From Elusimicrobiales bacterium (GTDB lineage Bacteria; Elusimicrobiota; Elusimicrobia; Elusimicrobiales; UBA9959), in contig JAOAEH010000018.1 of the NCBI GenBank assembly GCA_026416895.1, forward strand, positions 1 to 18,915: 18,915 nucleotides of DNA, written 5' to 3'. Positions within the stretch are counted from its first letter, which is position 1. Each line of letters opens with the position of its first letter. The notes under the pieces are model-generated. The model made no database searches. It was not told where the DNA came from and saw only the letters and a list, made by a program, of their open reading frames with translations. This document shows, one piece after another, positions 6,966 through 15,236 of the stretch. The position numbers and the translations under genes are program-made.

Positions 6966-8573
6966 ATGCTTGAGAAAATTTATATAAAAAACTTTGCAAT
7001 TATAGATAATCTTGAGGTTAATTTTACAAAGGGTTTAAACATAATTAGCGGAGAAACAGGAGCAGGTAAGTCCATTATAGTTGAGTCAATATCATTTTTA
7101 TTTGGCTCTAGATTGACTTTTAAAGATTTGAAGGATAATGTTCATGTTAAGGCTGTTTTTAAAATAAATGGAAAAGATATTATTATTGAAAGGATATATG
7201 ACAAGAATTTCAAATCAAAATATTTTATAAATTCTAAGCAAGTTCCTTTTTCCGAAATAGAAGATTTAAGAGATAATCTTATAGATTTTCATTCACAATT
7301 TGAGAACTTATCTATTTTTAGAAATGATTATCAGATTTCTATACTTGATAAGTATTGTGATATAGAAAAAGATGTAGTCGAATATTCTAAGTTTTTTAGA
7401 GAAAGAGAAAATCTTTTATTAAAACTTTCTATGTTGGAAATGAGTGAAGAGGAAAGAAAAAAGTTAATTGAAATTAGAAATTATCAAATTTCTGAATTAG
7501 AGAATGCTTCTCTTAAAGATGGAGAAGATTTGGAAATTGAAAATAAAATTTTATCTTATAAGAATAGAATTAAGATATTTGAAAAACTTTCATATATCTC
7601 TTCAATAATTAGTAATGAAAATGGAGTTTCTGATTTAATAGCTAAATGCTTAAAAAAAGTAGAAGACTTAAGAGAGTATGAAGATTTTTATGAGTTATAT
7701 TTAAAAATTGAGTTTTTAGCAAATGAAATAAAGATATTGAATGAAAATATTACAGAAAAAATTAATTATTATAGTGTGGATGAGAATATAGATAGTCTTA
7801 TAGCAAGAGATGAATTAATAAAAAAATTAAAGAAAAAATATAATGTAGTTGATGTAAAAGGTTTATTATCAAAATTAGACTTATTTAAAAAAGAGCTAGA
7901 GAATTTAAATAATCTTGACTTAAATATTGAACTACTCAAAAAAGAAATTAGAAAAATTGAAATAGAAATGGAAAAAATGGCAGAATGCATTTCAAAAAAG
8001 AGAAGACAAGCCGCCGCTGGATTTTCAAAAGATGTTTTAGATATTCTTAAAGAACTTGATCTTAAAAATTCAAGATTTGATATAATTGTTGAGGAATCTG
8101 ATGAATTTAATGTAAAGGGCAAAAACTATGTAGAATTTTTATTTAGTGCAAACCCAGATTATCCTCTAAAGCCTATAAAAGATATTGCAAGCGGTGGAGA
8201 GTTGTCTAGAATAATAATTTCTTTGAAAAGTGTGTTAAGCAACATTGTTGAGCAATCTGTAATGATACTTGATGAAATAGATACGGGAATAGGTGGTAAT
8301 ACTGCTTTTAAAATTGGCAAAGTAATGAAAGAAGTTTCAAAAAAAACACAAATTATTTGCATAACACATATGCCTCAAATTGCAGTTTTTGGTGATAATC
8401 ATATAAAGGTTATTAAAGATATTATAGCTGGTAAAACTAAGGTAATGGTATCATTTCTTATTGAAGATGTTAAAAGAATTGAAGAGATAGCAAGAATGTT
8501 TGGTTCAGAATATTCTCCAAATACTGCTAAAGCGCATGCAATAGAGCTTTTTCGTAGATGTAAAAAATATTAA
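6966..8573 (+). CDS. recN: DNA repair protein RecN (SMC-like ATPase)
   Basis: RecN is a cohesin-like ATPase that acts early in double-strand-break repair. I chose the ATG at 6966, giving MLEKIYIKNFAI, which matches the usual RecN N-terminus; a TTG two codons earlier (6960) is less likely. The protein has 535 residues. Walker A is GETGAGKS at 29-36, a long charged coiled-coil region runs from about 140 to 360, the ABC signature ASGGELSR is at 408-415, and Walker B ILDEID has Asp436 and Glu437. The D-loop and the switch ITHMPQIA follow. It begins nine bases after the nadK stop with no Shine-Dalgarno, so it is probably translated by coupling. It closes the dnaX gene run; gltX is 42 bases further on. 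Confidence 0.96.
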   Translation: MLEKIYIKNFAIIDNLEVNFTKGLNIISGETGAGKSIIVESISFLFGSRLTFKDLKDNVHVKAVFKINGKDIIIERIYDKNFKSKYFINSKQVPFSEIEDLRDNLIDFHSQFENLSIFRNDYQISILDKYCDIEKDVVEYSKFFRERENLLLKLSMLEMSEEERKKLIEIRNYQISELENASLKDGEDLEIENKILSYKNRIKIFEKLSYISSIISNENGVSDLIAKCLKKVEDLREYEDFYELYLKIEFLANEIKILNENITEKINYYSVDENIDSLIARDELIKKLKKKYNVVDVKGLLSKLDLFKKELENLNNLDLNIELLKKEIRKIEIEMEKMAECISKKRRQAAAGFSKDVLDILKELDLKNSRFDIIVEESDEFNVKGKNYVEFLFSANPDYPLKPIKDIASGGELSRIIISLKSVLSNIVEQSVMILDEIDTGIGGNTAFKIGKVMKEVSKKTQIICITHMPQIAVFGDNHIKVIKDIIAGKTKVMVSFLIEDVKRIEEIARMFGSEYSPNTAKAHAIELFRRCKKY

Positions 8574-8578
8574 ATTTA

Positions 8579-8584
8579 TATAAT
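8579..8584 (+). promoter_or_regulatory. Possible -10 box upstream of gltX
   Basis: TATAAT lies 31 bases before the gltX ATG, leaving room for a short leader containing the ribosome binding site. No -35 element is recognisable at the right distance inside the recN 3' end, so gltX may equally be read from the upstream transcript. Confidence 0.25.
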
Positions 8585-8604
8585 ATTTATTTGTAATTTT
8601 GAAA

Positions 8605-8610
8605 AAGGAG
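8605..8610 (+). promoter_or_regulatory. Shine-Dalgarno of gltX
   Basis: AAGGAG lies five bases before the ATG at 8616 and fixes this start. Confidence 0.8.
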
Positions 8611-8615
8611 TTTTT

Positions 8616-10091
8616 ATGTCTGAAAAAAAGATAAGAGTTCGATTTGCTCCTTCACCAACTGGATATCTTCATATTGGTGGAGCTAGAACAGCTTTGTTTA
8701 ATTATTTATTTGCTAAAAAATATAATGGAGTTTTTATTCTTAGAATTGAAGATACTGATGAACTAAGGAGTACTAAAGAGTCTATGCATTCTATATTTGA
8801 AAGTTTAAAGTGGCTTGGACTTAGTTGGGATGAAGGAGCTATAGATGAGGAGAGAGAAATAGGAGATTTTGGTCCTTATATTCAAAGTAAAAGAGAGGCA
8901 TTGGGCATATATAAAAAATATGCTGAAGAGCTTCTTAAAAAAGGTATGGCATATTATTGTTATTGTACTCCTAAAGAACTTGAAGAAATGAGATTAAAAG
9001 CTCACCTTGAGAAAAGACCACCTAAATATGACGGAAGATGTAGACATTTAACTCAACAACAGATTAAAAATTTTGAGTTAGAAGGAAGAAAACCTGTAAT
9101 AAGGTTTAAAATGCCAGATGATGGTATAACTTCTTGGAATGATTTGATTCATGGAGAGCTTAAGTTTGAAAATAAGTTACTTTACGATTTTATAATGATA
9201 AAAGCAAGTGGATATCCAACTTATAATTTTGCTTGTGTTGTTGATGATCATTTGATGGACATAACTCATGTAATTAGAGGAGACGATCATATATCTAACA
9301 CTCCTCTTCAGATAAACATTTATAAAGCTTTTGGTTGGGAATTACCAAATTTTGCTCATCTTTCTATGATACTTGGTCCAGATGGAACTAGGCTTTCTAA
9401 AAGACATGGTGCAACAAGTATTTCAGAATATAGAAAGTTAGGTTATCTCCCTCATACAATGAAAAATTATCTTGCGTTATTGGGTTGGTCAACTAAAGAT
9501 AGTCAACAGATATTTGAAAAAGGTGAACTTGAAGAAAAATTTGATTTAGAGGGTTGTCAGAAAAATCCTGCTATATTTGATCCTGTGAAATTAACTTGGA
9601 TGAACGGAGAATATATAAGAAAAATGACAAAAGATGAGTTATATGAAGCATCTCTTCCTTTTCTAAAAGAGGCAGGAATAGATTTATCTAAAGCTTCATC
9701 AAATGTGGCAGATATAGTTGCGATAGAACAAGAAAAATATAAATTACTAAGTGATATACCTAAACTTATTGATTTTTTCTTTACTGATGAGATAACATAT
9801 GATGAAATATCTGTTGAAAAGGTTCTTAAAAAACCTGGCGTTAGAAATATTCTTAGTGAAATAAAAGAAGTTTATGAAAAAATTGAAATATTTACTGAGG
9901 TAAATATTGAAAATGCGACAAGACAATTTTGTAAAGAAAAAGGTTATAAAACATCAGAGGTATTTCATCCAGTTAGAGTAGCCGTAAGTGGAAGATCTCA
10001 TGGTCCAACTCTTTTCAAAATGCTTGAATATATTGGTAAAAGAAGAGTTTTAGTGAGATTAGAAAAATCTATTTCATTTTTTTTATCTTAA
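8616..10091 (+). CDS. gltX: Glutamyl-tRNA synthetase
   Basis: This class I synthetase charges tRNA-Glu (and in many bacteria also tRNA-Gln, which GatCAB then amidates). The 491-residue length is typical. The Rossmann fold opens with RFAPSPTGYLHIGGART, carrying the HIGH-type motif at 19-22. The acceptor-binding region has Cys115, Cys117 and Cys142, compatible with the zinc site of many bacterial GluRS. The KMSKS-type loop is LSKRHG at 260-265, followed by the helical anticodon-binding domain to the C-terminus (conserved HPVRVAVSG near residue 451). A strong AAGGAG ribosome binding site sets it apart from the tightly packed genes before it. Whether it is discriminating or non-discriminating cannot be decided without knowing if the genome has glnS or gatCAB. 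Confidence 0.97.
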   Translation: MSEKKIRVRFAPSPTGYLHIGGARTALFNYLFAKKYNGVFILRIEDTDELRSTKESMHSIFESLKWLGLSWDEGAIDEEREIGDFGPYIQSKREALGIYKKYAEELLKKGMAYYCYCTPKELEEMRLKAHLEKRPPKYDGRCRHLTQQQIKNFELEGRKPVIRFKMPDDGITSWNDLIHGELKFENKLLYDFIMIKASGYPTYNFACVVDDHLMDITHVIRGDDHISNTPLQINIYKAFGWELPNFAHLSMILGPDGTRLSKRHGATSISEYRKLGYLPHTMKNYLALLGWSTKDSQQIFEKGELEEKFDLEGCQKNPAIFDPVKLTWMNGEYIRKMTKDELYEASLPFLKEAGIDLSKASSNVADIVAIEQEKYKLLSDIPKLIDFFFTDEITYDEISVEKVLKKPGVRNILSEIKEVYEKIEIFTEVNIENATRQFCKEKGYKTSEVFHPVRVAVSGRSHGPTLFKMLEYIGKRRVLVRLEKSISFFLS

Positions 10092-10146
10092 TTTGTAATA
10101 TTTTTTTTATATTTTTGTAGTACTTATCTTATAAAATTTAGATGAT

Positions 10147-12300
10147 ATGAAATACTTGGTTTTTGTAAATAATTCTATTCAAGGCCCTTTTACCATTAAA
10201 GAGATTTTTGAGAAAAATTTGATTTCAAACGACTTACTTGTATGTCCAGCTGAGCTTTCAGCTAATAAACCTTCCAGTTGGTATTTTGCAAAAGAACTAT
10301 TAGAATTTGGTCCTTATTTAGAATATAACGGTAAGCAAGTAATAGTTAAAGATTTTTATAGTGATGATTTCAATTTCGATTCTCAGGATACTGATTTAAG
10401 TGAATTTAAGGAGGATCTTGAAACTAGAGATTACAGTTTAGATTTAGAAGAGATTATTGAAAATGAAGGAAAAAATTTTAAAGATGAAAAAAAGTTTAAA
10501 GACAATAAAGAAAGTGTTTTTGGAGAAAGATTACAAAGCTTTGAAGCTAGTATAAAAAGATTAGATGAAAAATTAAATAAGGCGTTTGAGATAATAAATA
10601 GATATGAAAAAATTTTAAAAGATAGGGAAAGTATAATAAAAAAACTTGAAAATGAGATATTAGAAATTAAAAATAGTAGAGAAAAATTTAAGGTAAATTT
10701 GGAAAAAAATAAATTTTCAGAAAATATTGACTTAAATTTAACAGATGCTAAAGAATCATTTGTAAAGAAAAATGAATCAAATACAATTTCGGAAAATTTT
10801 ATAAGTAAATTAGAATCTAAAATAGAAGATGAAAATATTAAATCTCATTCTTATAATGAGGTCTCTGATAGTTTTGAGACTGAAAATAATTTTATTTTTG
10901 AAAAAAATTTAGATTCTTTTAAATCTAATATTGTTGAAAATAATACTGTTTATGAAAATGTTTTGAAGAATGACAGTTTTGAAATTAATAAAGACAATGA
11001 TGTTAATATGGAAAAAGAAGAAGTTGTGAAAAATGAAGTTTTTCATAATAGGGATAGAAATATTGATTTAGAGTTTAAAAGTTTAAATTTAGATGAAGAT
11101 AAAAAAAATGTTTTTAGAGATACTTTAAATGTAGTATTAGAAAGCAAAAAAGAAATTAAAGATTCAGATTTAGGTGAAGAAAAAAACAATATTTTTGATT
11201 TGAAAGATGAGTATGTAAAGATTGAGCCAATAAGTTTAACTGAAGCTACCAAACTTGATGAAACATCAGAAGTTCTTAATAATGTAGAGATTACGCATTC
11301 TTTTTTTATGTCTTCTTCTCCACTTGAAAAATCAATACCTTTTCAAGTTGCTGAAATAAACCTAGAAACAGTTAATACTAATCTTGAGATAGTTAAATCT
11401 AATATAGAACCTATTCAAAAAATAGATGTTGAATTGGATAATAATAATGACAAAAATAAGATTATTATAGAAAATCAGAATTTTTCACAAACAAATAAAG
11501 ACTTAGAGCTAGAAAAAGAGCCAGTTAAGATAGATGAAGCTTTTAAATTATCAGAATCACAAAAATTTGAGGTTAATGAATTAGAAAAAGAACAAAGAGT
11601 TCGAGAAGAAAAGAAGGCAATTATCAATGAAAAGAAAGAAGAAGATAAAAAAACTTTTTATGATCAAATTAAAGAATCAAGTTTTAAAGAAAAGAAAAAA
11701 ATCTCAAAGCTTATTTTATTTACAACTTTCAGTGGAGTTTTTTTTGTATTTACCCTTATTTATATATTGAAAAATGGTACTGATGGTTCTTTTTTAACTA
11801 CTTCAAGCGTTTCGAATAATTTTTCTCAAGTTAGTTTTAAATCATCTGATTCTCAAAAGGTGGAGACTATAAAAGAAAATAAATCTCAATCTCAAAAAGA
11901 AGAGAATCTTGAAGATGTAACAATATCTAAAATAAATGAAAGCGTAAAAGAAGCTGTTGATTTAGTTAAAAATTATAATTTAGGAGAAGGTAAGGGAACT
12001 ATTGAAAGGTGGCTTTCAAATACAATTGCATCTGGTATAAAAGGTAAAGAAGAATGGAATGCTACATATCTTACTAAAAATATTTTTGTTGTGCAATATA
12101 GATTTTTAAGATTTAAAGGTGAACCCATAGTTTATTTATTTGAAGTTGATATAGAAAAAAAACAAATCATAAGGGGAATAAATAATAATGCAATTAATCT
12201 TCTTGCAGGTAGAGATAAAAGCAAAAAAGAAGAAGAAAGCTATAATATAGTTTCTAAAAAAATAAAGGGACATATTGAAAATGATGATGATATGTTTTAA
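10147..12300 (+). CDS. GYF-like domain protein with coiled coil, acidic linker and one membrane span; pilus-operon neighbour
   Basis: I do not recognise this 717-residue protein as a named family. Residues 1-60 resemble a GYF_2/DUF4339-type domain: a short strand, IQGPF, a helix, a strand, then a Trp-Tyr pair at 45-46. Residues about 127-185 form a charged coiled coil. From about 186 to 515 the chain is Lys/Glu/Asn/Asp-rich and looks disordered. A single hydrophobic segment at 520-540 follows a basic KEKKKISK stretch, which predicts a cytoplasmic N-terminus and outside C-terminus. After a Ser/Gln-rich spacer, residues about 594-690 form a compact domain with Trp637 and strands FVVQYRF and YLFEVDIEKKQII. 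The stop is 19 bases before pilB, so a scaffold or regulator of the pilus motor is a fair inference. No Shine-Dalgarno is seen. The 55-base gap after gltX holds a TATAAA at 10130-10135 without a matching -35. Confidence 0.85.
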   Translation: MKYLVFVNNSIQGPFTIKEIFEKNLISNDLLVCPAELSANKPSSWYFAKELLEFGPYLEYNGKQVIVKDFYSDDFNFDSQDTDLSEFKEDLETRDYSLDLEEIIENEGKNFKDEKKFKDNKESVFGERLQSFEASIKRLDEKLNKAFEIINRYEKILKDRESIIKKLENEILEIKNSREKFKVNLEKNKFSENIDLNLTDAKESFVKKNESNTISENFISKLESKIEDENIKSHSYNEVSDSFETENNFIFEKNLDSFKSNIVENNTVYENVLKNDSFEINKDNDVNMEKEEVVKNEVFHNRDRNIDLEFKSLNLDEDKKNVFRDTLNVVLESKKEIKDSDLGEEKNNIFDLKDEYVKIEPISLTEATKLDETSEVLNNVEITHSFFMSSSPLEKSIPFQVAEINLETVNTNLEIVKSNIEPIQKIDVELDNNNDKNKIIIENQNFSQTNKDLELEKEPVKIDEAFKLSESQKFEVNELEKEQRVREEKKAIINEKKEEDKKTFYDQIKESSFKEKKKISKLILFTTFSGVFFVFTLIYILKNGTDGSFLTTSSVSNNFSQVSFKSSDSQKVETIKENKSQSQKEENLEDVTISKINESVKEAVDLVKNYNLGEGKGTIERWLSNTIASGIKGKEEWNATYLTKNIFVVQYRFLRFKGEPIVYLFEVDIEKKQIIRGINNNAINLLAGRDKSKKEEESYNIVSKKIKGHIENDDDMF

Positions 12301-12319
12301 TAATATATAATTATATTTA

Positions 12320-14077
12320 ATGAGCAATTTTAGAATAAATATTTCTAGAAAATTAGGTGAGTTATTAGTTGTTAACTCTCTCATAACTCAAGAACAGCTA
12401 AACGAAGCACTTGAATTTCAAAGGAAAAGTGGTTTAAAATTAGGACAAATACTTATAGAAAAAGGTTTTATTACAGAAAGACAGCTTTTAGAATTTTTAA
12501 GTAAACAGTTTTCAATGAAATTTATTGAGCTTTCAACTGTTGATATATCTCCTGAAATAGTAAATCTTATTCCAGAAGCCACTGCAAGACGTTATCTATT
12601 AATAGCATTTTCTAAAAAAGATAATTTGCTTAGTGTAGCTATGGGTGATCCATTGAATATTGTGGTATTAGATGAATTAAAACTTATGACAGGATACAAT
12701 ATTGAGCCTGTTTTTGCTCTTGAAAATGATATACAAGCAGCAATAGATAAATATTATGGAGTAGAATCTTCAAAAGAAGCATTAAATGAGATACTTAAAA
12801 AAACAGGTTCTGAGGAGAAAGATGCAGATTTAGCTGTTGTTGAGAAAAAAGATGATTCAGGAATTGTAAATATAGAGAATAAAGAAGAGATGGCTCCTAT
12901 AATTAAAATGGTGAATATTATAATATCTTCTGCAATAAAATCACATGCATCTGATATTCATATAGAGCCATCGTATAAAGAAACAAGAGTTAGATTTAGA
13001 ATCGATGGAGTTTTGCAACCTCAACCTTCTATACCAAAGAAATTTCATAATGCTATAGTATCTAGACTTAAAATAATGGCTGATCTTGATATATCTGAAA
13101 AAAGGATTCCTCAAGATGGAAGAATTAAGTTAAGATTTTCAAACAAGGAAATAGATCTTAGAATATCTGTGCTTCCTTGTGTTTATGGTGAAAAAGTAGT
13201 CATGAGAATATTAGATTCTTCAGGTCTTAAACTTAGACTTGAGGATCTTGGTTTTGAGCCAGAAAATCTTGCTATATTTTCGAAATGTATAAGGGCACCT
13301 CATGGAATTAATTTAATAACTGGCCCTACTGGTTCAGGTAAATCAACAACTCTATATTCTGCTCTTTCCACTCTTAATACACCTGATGTTAATATATCCA
13401 CTATAGAAGATCCTGTTGAGTATAACCTTGAAGGAATAAATCAAGTTAATGTAAATCCAGATGTTGGTTTGACTTTTGCTTCAGGACTTAGATCATTTTT
13501 AAGGCAGGATCCAGATATAATAATGGTTGGGGAAATAAGGGATTTTGAAACAATGTCAATTGCGATAAATGCAGCGATGACTGGACATTTAGTTTTTTCA
13601 ACTCTACATACTAATGATGCTCCTGGAGCTATAACTAGAATTATTATGATGGGAATAGAGCCATTTCTTATCTCTTCCACATTGTTAATGGTAGTAGCAC
13701 AAAGGCTTGTAAGGACAATTTGCAAAGGTTGTAGGGAACAATATGAAATTAAACCGGAGTTTCTTTTAAGTTTGGGTGTTTCTAAAACGATAATAGAACA
13801 AAACAGTATTGGTGGTAAAATAATTTTATATAAGGGAAAAGGTTGTGATAAATGTGCAAATACGGGATATAGAGGAAGGGTTGGAATTCATGAAATACTA
13901 GAGATAACTGACCCTATTAGAGAGTTAATAGTAGAAAAAGCTTCTTCTGGTAAAATAAAAGAAGTTGCAAGGAAAATGGGTATGATAACATTAAGAGAAT
14001 CTGCAATAAGAAAAATGATGGCAGGCCTTACTACTGTTGAGGAAGTTATGAGAGTTACTGCAAGTGATGTTGATTAG
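12320..14077 (+). CDS. pilB: Type IV pilus assembly ATPase PilB (GspE family)
   Basis: PilB is the hexameric cytoplasmic ATPase that drives pilus extension. The 585 residues contain an N-terminal MshEN/T2SSE_N domain (about 8-145, with KLGELLVVNSLIT and the repeat-like KLGQILIEKGFIT), a linker, then the motor. The motor has Walker A GPTGSGKS at 335-342, the Asp box TIEDPVEY at 361-368, Walker B IIMVGEIRD at 400-408 and the His box TGHLVFSTLHTND at 421-433. A four-cysteine zinc motif (Cys468, Cys471, Cys509, Cys512) separates it from PilT and marks it as the assembly-type ATPase. GspE of type II secretion shares this architecture; adjacent pilT and pilC favour a pilus. No Shine-Dalgarno is seen before the ATG, 19 bases after the preceding gene. 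Confidence 0.95.
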   Translation: MSNFRINISRKLGELLVVNSLITQEQLNEALEFQRKSGLKLGQILIEKGFITERQLLEFLSKQFSMKFIELSTVDISPEIVNLIPEATARRYLLIAFSKKDNLLSVAMGDPLNIVVLDELKLMTGYNIEPVFALENDIQAAIDKYYGVESSKEALNEILKKTGSEEKDADLAVVEKKDDSGIVNIENKEEMAPIIKMVNIIISSAIKSHASDIHIEPSYKETRVRFRIDGVLQPQPSIPKKFHNAIVSRLKIMADLDISEKRIPQDGRIKLRFSNKEIDLRISVLPCVYGEKVVMRILDSSGLKLRLEDLGFEPENLAIFSKCIRAPHGINLITGPTGSGKSTTLYSALSTLNTPDVNISTIEDPVEYNLEGINQVNVNPDVGLTFASGLRSFLRQDPDIIMVGEIRDFETMSIAINAAMTGHLVFSTLHTNDAPGAITRIIMMGIEPFLISSTLLMVVAQRLVRTICKGCREQYEIKPEFLLSLGVSKTIIEQNSIGGKIILYKGKGCDKCANTGYRGRVGIHEILEITDPIRELIVEKASSGKIKEVARKMGMITLRESAIRKMMAGLTTVEEVMRVTASDVD

Positions 14078-14119
14078 TTGTTAAGATAATTTATATTATT
14101 TATTTAGTATGTTTTTATT

Positions 14120-14137
14120 AAATTTTAACTAAAATTT
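14120..14137. repeat. AT-only inverted repeat before the pilT ribosome binding site
   Basis: Perfect eight-base arms AAATTTTA and TAAAATTT are separated by two bases and end four bases before the GGAGGG of pilT. As RNA it could form a weak hairpin; as DNA it could be a small operator. Arms of this kind are not rare in such AT-rich sequence. Confidence 0.35.
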
Positions 14138-14141
14138 TTTT

Positions 14142-14147
14142 GGAGGG
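14142..14147 (+). promoter_or_regulatory. Shine-Dalgarno of pilT
   Basis: GGAGGG lies five bases before the ATG at 14153 and favours that start over the in-frame ATG at 14162. Confidence 0.8.
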
Positions 14148-14152
14148 AAAAT

Positions 14153-15226
14153 ATGGTTACTATGAGCGATCTTTTCATATTGATGCATGAAAAAAAAGCT
14201 AGTGATCTACATTTAACAGTTGGTGCTCCACCAATGCTTAGGATTGATGGTGAACTTGTCCCCACTCCATATGAAAAATTGACACCAGAAACATGTCAAA
14301 CATTAGTTTTTTCTTTAATGACAGATTCTCAAAGGCAAAAATTTGAAGCAACTAACGAACTTGACTTTGCTTTTGGTATAAAAGGACTAGGAAGATTAAG
14401 GATGAATGTTTATAGACAAAGAGGTGTTGTAGGAGCTGCTATAAGATCTATTCCTAATAAGTTTATGACTTTTGAAGAATTGGGTCTTCCACCAGTAACT
14501 TATGATATAATGAAGCTTCAAAAAGGGCTTGTTCTTGTAACAGGTCCTACTGGTTCAGGTAAGTCAACAACTCTTGCCTCAATGATAGATTATTTGAATG
14601 AAAATGCTAATTATCATATAATGACAATAGAAGACCCTATAGAATATGTGCATACACATAAAAAAAGTATTGTTAATCAAAGAGAAGTAGGGGCTGATAC
14701 TGAGTCTTTTGCACAAGCCTTAAGACATGTGCTTAGACAAGATCCTAATGTTATACTTATTGGTGAAATGAGAGATCTTGAAACCATTAGTGCTGCTTTA
14801 AACATAGCAGAAACAGGGCATTTGGTATTTGCAACACTTCATACCTCTGATGCTGCTCAAACTATAAATAGAATAATAGATGTATTTCCTCCACATCAAC
14901 AAGAACAAATAAGAGTTCAGCTTTCTTTTGTGCTTCAGGCAGTCTATGCTCAACAATTGGTATCTGCTGCAAGTGGAAAGGGAAGAGTTCTTGCTTGTGA
15001 AGTTTTAATTGCAACATCTGCAGTGAGAAATCTAATAAGAGAGAGAAAAATAGAACAGATAAATACTATTATTCAAACAGGTGGTAAATTTGGAATGATT
15101 ACTATGAATCAGTCTCTTGTTGAGCTTTACAGGAAAGGAAAGATTACATATCAAGAAGCAATAAACAGATCTCCTGATCCTGAAGACCTCAAGAAATTAT
15201 TACAAAAAACTGCTTTAGGAAGTTAA
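14153..15226 (+). CDS. pilT: Type IV pilus retraction ATPase PilT
   Basis: PilT depolymerises the pilus to power twitching, adhesion and DNA pulling. The 357-residue protein has the normal length and no zinc motif, unlike PilB. The N-terminal PAS-like domain opens with KKASDLHLTVGAPP (14-27). The motor has Walker A GPTGSGKS at 131-138, the Asp box TIEDPIEYVH at 158-167, Walker B VILIGEMRD at 200-208 and the His box TGHLVFATLHTSD at 221-233. The retraction-specific AIRNLIRE-type motif is AVRNLIRE at 290-297, which supports PilT over PilB or PilU paralogues. A strong GGAGGG ribosome binding site suggests its output is set apart from pilB, 75 bases upstream; pilC follows after ten bases. Confidence 0.97.
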   Translation: MVTMSDLFILMHEKKASDLHLTVGAPPMLRIDGELVPTPYEKLTPETCQTLVFSLMTDSQRQKFEATNELDFAFGIKGLGRLRMNVYRQRGVVGAAIRSIPNKFMTFEELGLPPVTYDIMKLQKGLVLVTGPTGSGKSTTLASMIDYLNENANYHIMTIEDPIEYVHTHKKSIVNQREVGADTESFAQALRHVLRQDPNVILIGEMRDLETISAALNIAETGHLVFATLHTSDAAQTINRIIDVFPPHQQEQIRVQLSFVLQAVYAQQLVSAASGKGRVLACEVLIATSAVRNLIRERKIEQINTIIQTGGKFGMITMNQSLVELYRKGKITYQEAINRSPDPEDLKKLLQKTALGS

Positions 15227-15236
15227 ATTCTATAAA

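Noticed and set aside
10092..10146. Promoter before the GYF-like gene
   Set aside because: TATAAA at 10130-10135 has no -35 at normal distance; TTGTAG at 10115-10120 is only nine bases away.
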